DNA of 64,000 nt from Hydractinia symbiolongicarpus (taxonomy: Eukaryota; Cnidaria; Hydrozoa; Anthoathecata; Hydractiniidae). Below the pieces are notes generated by a model. It was not told the origin of the DNA. It was given only the letters and a program-made list of their open reading frames with translations, and made no database searches. A program made the position numbers and the translations under genes. Location of the stretch: the NCBI RefSeq assembly GCF_029227915.1, contig NC_079879.1, positions 27,346,501 to 27,410,500 on the forward strand, given 5' to 3'. Shown here piece by piece: positions 60,239 to 64,000 of this stretch; position 1 is the stretch's first letter, and the number at the start of each line of letters is the position of its first letter.

Positions 60239-60866
60239 AACTTCTTGTCTGTCTGATAAATCGTTGTCATCTCTCGAGTAGCCTATCAATTAAAACTCTG
60301 AAGGTAAATGACATCTATGTATAGATATTGTGGGAAGAACTGAATTTTTATTTTACTCCAGCATCATTGGCGCAATGTCATTGAATAAGTCTTTGAGTTT
60401 ACTGCTGCAGTACGCAAATATAATTATATATTACAGAAGATTCTAAACACCAAAAATTGCAGCAGATATTGTTTTTATGAGTCTGATAATCCTTTTTATG
60501 TCTTCGCAATCACAGTGTGTAAGAAGGAAAAAGGGAGCCAGTTGGTCATTTACTGAGGAAAAATGTGAACAAGAAAGTTTTTTATAGTTAAAGGAGCAAC
60601 TATTAAAGCCATTCTAACAATTCATAATAATCTGACACTTGTATCAATATCCTTCCTGTAACACAATCCCAAAAAATGATAGAGTACACATCCACAGAGC
60701 CAGAGATAAAGAGATTTTGGGCTTTTTCTAAATATTGAACAAGACAAGAAAAAAATAATGATAACACATGTAATATTAGCCAAAACAAAAGGGAGAAAAT
60801 ATTGACGAAAAAGAAAAAAGTGAAACAAAACATATTTGTAATGATTAACAAAATAAAAATAAAAAA
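60239..60866. other. Gene-free spacer
   Basis: AT-rich. Short minus-strand frames here (around 60600-60918) are phenylalanine/leucine-rich and look like AT-composition artefacts. Confidence 0.3.
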
Positions 60867-61068
60867 CAGGCCTTTTCAGGAAAATTTTAATACGTGTGTG
60901 CCAAAAAGCACGCCTCAAGTATTTTAGGTGTGTTTTTGGGTGTGCTGCACTGGTTAACTTCTTATAAAATTTGTCATTTTGCAGGTGCTATCAATAGCAC
61001 GCCTAAGCCATTTTGCGTGTGTGTGGAGGTGTGCGCGTGCTATTGCACGCCTCTCCTGAAAAGGCCTG
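60867..61068. mobile_element. MITE of the GGCCTTTTC family, 202 bp, best copy
   Basis: Perfect 15-bp terminal inverted repeats CAGGCCTTTTCAGGA and TCCTGAAAAGGCCTG, with the 6-bp direct repeat AAAAAA on both sides (60861-60866 and 61069-61074). The interior has GCACGCC and GGTGTGCGCGTGC motifs and the block CTATCAATAGCACGCCTAA, which is shared with the 7176 copy. Confidence 0.88.
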
Positions 61069-63760
61069 AAAAAAGCACCGATAAAGAGATTGACTGAAAA
61101 TGTATGGACAATAAATATAATTTGGCTTTATTTTCCACAAATTTATTGGAATGTTTATTTCCATGAAATACCAACAACTTCGGAAAATTTTGACCTCAAA
61201 GTGTATACATTTCGCAACATTATTGTGTTTTAAAAATAATTTATTGATTTTGTGGCACTAATTATTGCAATTTTATTAATTTCCATCAACATTTTTGTCG
61301 TTTTTTCTCAAAAAAAAAATCTTTCATGACTACCCCTGCATTTTTTGTATATTGAAATTTTAAATTTAACAATTTACAGTTGACATTAAATATGTTCACA
61401 TTGATAGCACTTTTATATTTTTTGAAACATTATATAATTATTGCATTTTGACATGGTTTTATGATTTTTCATATTAATTATTGCCATTTTAACAACAACC
61501 GAAATAATATGTATGTCCACAAAGATTTATGCCACAACAATTTATGTTGTCAACAATTTATATGTCCTTAATGATTATTGTCAGCATGACAAATAGGCTT
61601 TGCTTTCGCTCGGCTCGCTGGCTTGGGTCCGCAAACAGTTAAGGAAAAATAAGAGCTCAAAGAAATGGAACTAATAGCATGTGTTCTTTGATTTTTTTTT
61701 CTTTAGAAAATAAACAGGGAAAACCAAAATTTAGCCTGTAATAGCACAGTTCATTTTTTCTTAAATTTTCACCCTTTGATATTGACTGTATATAGTTATG
61801 AAGTTCTTCATATTCTTCACGTCTTACTATATCTTTCTATGTTTTTTTTCAAATTTAAAGTTGTTCATTGTTTACTTATACAGCAACAATATTTTTTCAT
61901 AGTTTTCAATATAGTTATCAATGTTTTGTTCCAATTCTGTCGGTATGAATGATAAATGTCATACTTACTTCTTCAATACACCTTTTACGATAATTCAATT
62001 GTACATGCGTTCCTATGGCTCTTCATTGTTTTACAATATCGGAAGAAAGGAGGTAAAAAAGTTTGATAGAGACGAAAACGTGTTTTCTCCAGTTTTTTAA
62101 CTTTCTTCTTATCAATTTCTTTCAAATTTTCAGGAAACGTTAATAATAATAAAATACAACTTATGTATACTTTTCGTTAAAAACAAAGCATGGCAAGAAA
62201 AGCTATCACGAAAGAACCTGTTTTCTCCTTAAGCTTAAGGGAAATTTTTTTAAAAAAAATTTTTTTTGCTTATGAAAAAAAAACAGATTTTTTTAATGGT
62301 GAAATTTTTATGCTTAAATTGTTTCTGGAAGTATTTTTATTCATAAATAAACAATGTTTACTCATTAATAATTTTTGGATTGAAGTATGATCTATACCAA
62401 TGAATGTTTTCGATTCAGTGTCCCTACTCTTTAATGGGTCAATCATGTCACAAAACAAATGGGGACCAATTGAGAAAAGTTGTCTAAGTTTTTGTTTTCA
62501 GTCATATTCACTTATAAAATCTAAACAGGTGCACAGAAGAAAAAAATATTTGAATGAAGTTCATTACCATTCTCAAAATAAAACCTGCAAGCAGCGTGCC
62601 TAAACTGATTGTTACTATGGTGACTTAGCGAAGTCATGCGGCAAGTTGTTTATCATTGAAAATTTGTAAAGCTCTTTTTCTTGTGTTCATTTTTTCGCGT
62701 AGTAGTCATACTTACATTTTGACTTTCTTTTGCATAACCAGAAAACTTTGCGTAGGAGAGTGGGTTTAAAATCCAGCTAAATAATATATCCCAAATGGTT
62801 TTTCGATTTTTTTTATTTTGATAACTCTGACGAAAGTTAATTGTCTTGGTAACTCAGTAAAAACACACTTATTAAAAGAGAATATTGTATTATGACACAA
62901 TTTTTTGCATACAACATCATTCACAAGAAACGCAATTTGTAAATTCGGGATGCCGGATGATAAATAATCAAAGTAGGCAGGACAGATAACACAAGTTGCC
63001 AATAATCATAACAAGGTAATCACACCAAAATGCTTGCCCACGGCAAAGAGGGTAATTACCCAAGGGTATGCACGTTATGGTTGCCCTTCACAATATTATG
63101 TCCTCATTGATCATGTGTTGTGAATGGTTTCCAAGGCATGACCCAAATCTCTTCATGCAAGAATTACATTCTCATTTTCTCCATTCACGAGGTACATTAC
63201 ACTACTGATACATTCATTTATCTATTACTACTAATTGTTAACTTCATTATTTATTTACTTTGTTAATTATTTGCTATGTTTATTTATTGTCATGCATGAA
63301 GGATATTTATTTCTCTTTCTTCTTCAATCATGAAGGTACACTTTCACTTCACTCTAAACAGATAATAACACATGGTGCATTTCTGCACCCAATAAACATG
63401 TGCTATCAAATAATCATGAACTAAAGGTAGCATGTCCAAGTTGGTCCGGTATTGCCGCAGCGTGCGTTACCACATAATATAATATAAGGATTCATAAAAT
63501 GGTGTGCCTCGCGGTAATGATAATAAATGATAATAATATCAAGTAATAATAAGATACACAAGCCAGCCTTGCACATGCATTTGTCCAAATTTTTCACATT
63601 CAACTTTTCACATTCTTCTGTAAGTGTTGAAAATCGTAATGTTTTGTTCATAAGGTTTTATTCTATAGCGACTTTCGAATACTGCATAGAATATATATGT
63701 TTTTAGACTGGACTATTTTGAATTTAAGTGTGTTAACAAAAGTAGTGAATTATATTATTA
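61069..63760. other. Gene-free AT-rich region
   Basis: 61100-61570 is rich in ATTTATTG/CAATTTAT motifs, in opposite orientation at its two ends (GACAATAAAT near 61107, CAATTTATATG near 61550), and may be one more decayed inverted-repeat element. 61600-63760 shows only short frames without splice support. No gene recognised. Confidence 0.3.
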
Positions 63761-64000
63761 CAGTACCGCTATCAGGAAGCCTAACATCGTGATCGTGTAT
63801 CATGCGCGACACCCACGATCCACGATCCTATCGTGTCTGTCATGATTATAAAAATATTAGATAATAGATCCCGAAACTATTGTGGTGATCATGTTCATCG
63901 CGATGGATCATGAAAACCACGATAGTTTCGCGATGGAAATCACGATTCATTTATGCAAATTTCTGTTTTTCTTTGATTTGCAAAAGCTCTCCTAAATTAT
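63761..64000. mobile_element. Mariner-like MITE, left end only
   Basis: CAGTACCGCTATCAGGAAGC follows TA at 63759-63760, and a CATCGTGATCGTGT block follows, paralleling the left end of the 5489-6253 element. Many ATCGTG/CACGAT motifs follow. The right end lies beyond the window. Confidence 0.6.

Overview
The window is animal nuclear DNA. It is strongly AT-rich and holds four multi-exon or UTR-split protein genes with GT-AG introns, buried among many decayed transposons. A cilium gene (CFAP206), a RhoGAP of the ARHGAP19 type and a CDR2-type coiled-coil gene make it metazoan. The small introns, the base composition and the repeat mix (RTE, CR1/Jockey-like, pogo, HECT-like and integrase-like repeat genes) suggest a cnidarian, perhaps a hydrozoan. 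That assignment is inference.

Layout. 1-2.3 kb is a 30-bp satellite with a 690-bp higher-order repeat. 2.8-6.3 kb holds three terminal-inverted-repeat (TIR) elements. 6.3-9.7 kb is a decayed LINE split by a MITE with a 6-bp target duplication. 12.9-13.9 kb is a disordered-protein gene (+). 17.5-19.4 kb is a CDR2-like gene (+). 19.5-29.4 kb is CFAP206 (-), 14 exons, convergent with CDR2-like. 30.7-31.7 kb is a candidate new four-exon secreted cysteine-rich protein (-). 33.9-48.2 kb is an ARHGAP19-type gene (-), nine exons.

The first intron of the ARHGAP19-type gene (39.1-48.0 kb) is a transposon graveyard. It holds a MITE, a HECT-like gene remnant cut by a nearly complete RTE retrotransposon that encodes a PHD finger, a LINE tail and an integrase pseudogene. 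49-64 kb has no recognisable host gene. It holds MITE pairs, a SINE split by a pogo element that itself carries a SINE, a TIR element carrying a 5'-truncated LINE, two strong hairpins and further MITEs.

The host genes are not an operon or pathway. CFAP206 acts in the axoneme, the RhoGAP in Rho control and probably cytokinesis, and CDR2-like is a cytoplasmic coiled-coil protein. Exon joins were made by eye from splice sites, reading phase and remembered family sequences, so boundaries are predictions. The most novel items are the secreted-protein gene, the 6-bp-TSD MITE family, the satellite higher-order structure, a dispersed coding remnant shared by two repeats, and the PHD-finger RTE.
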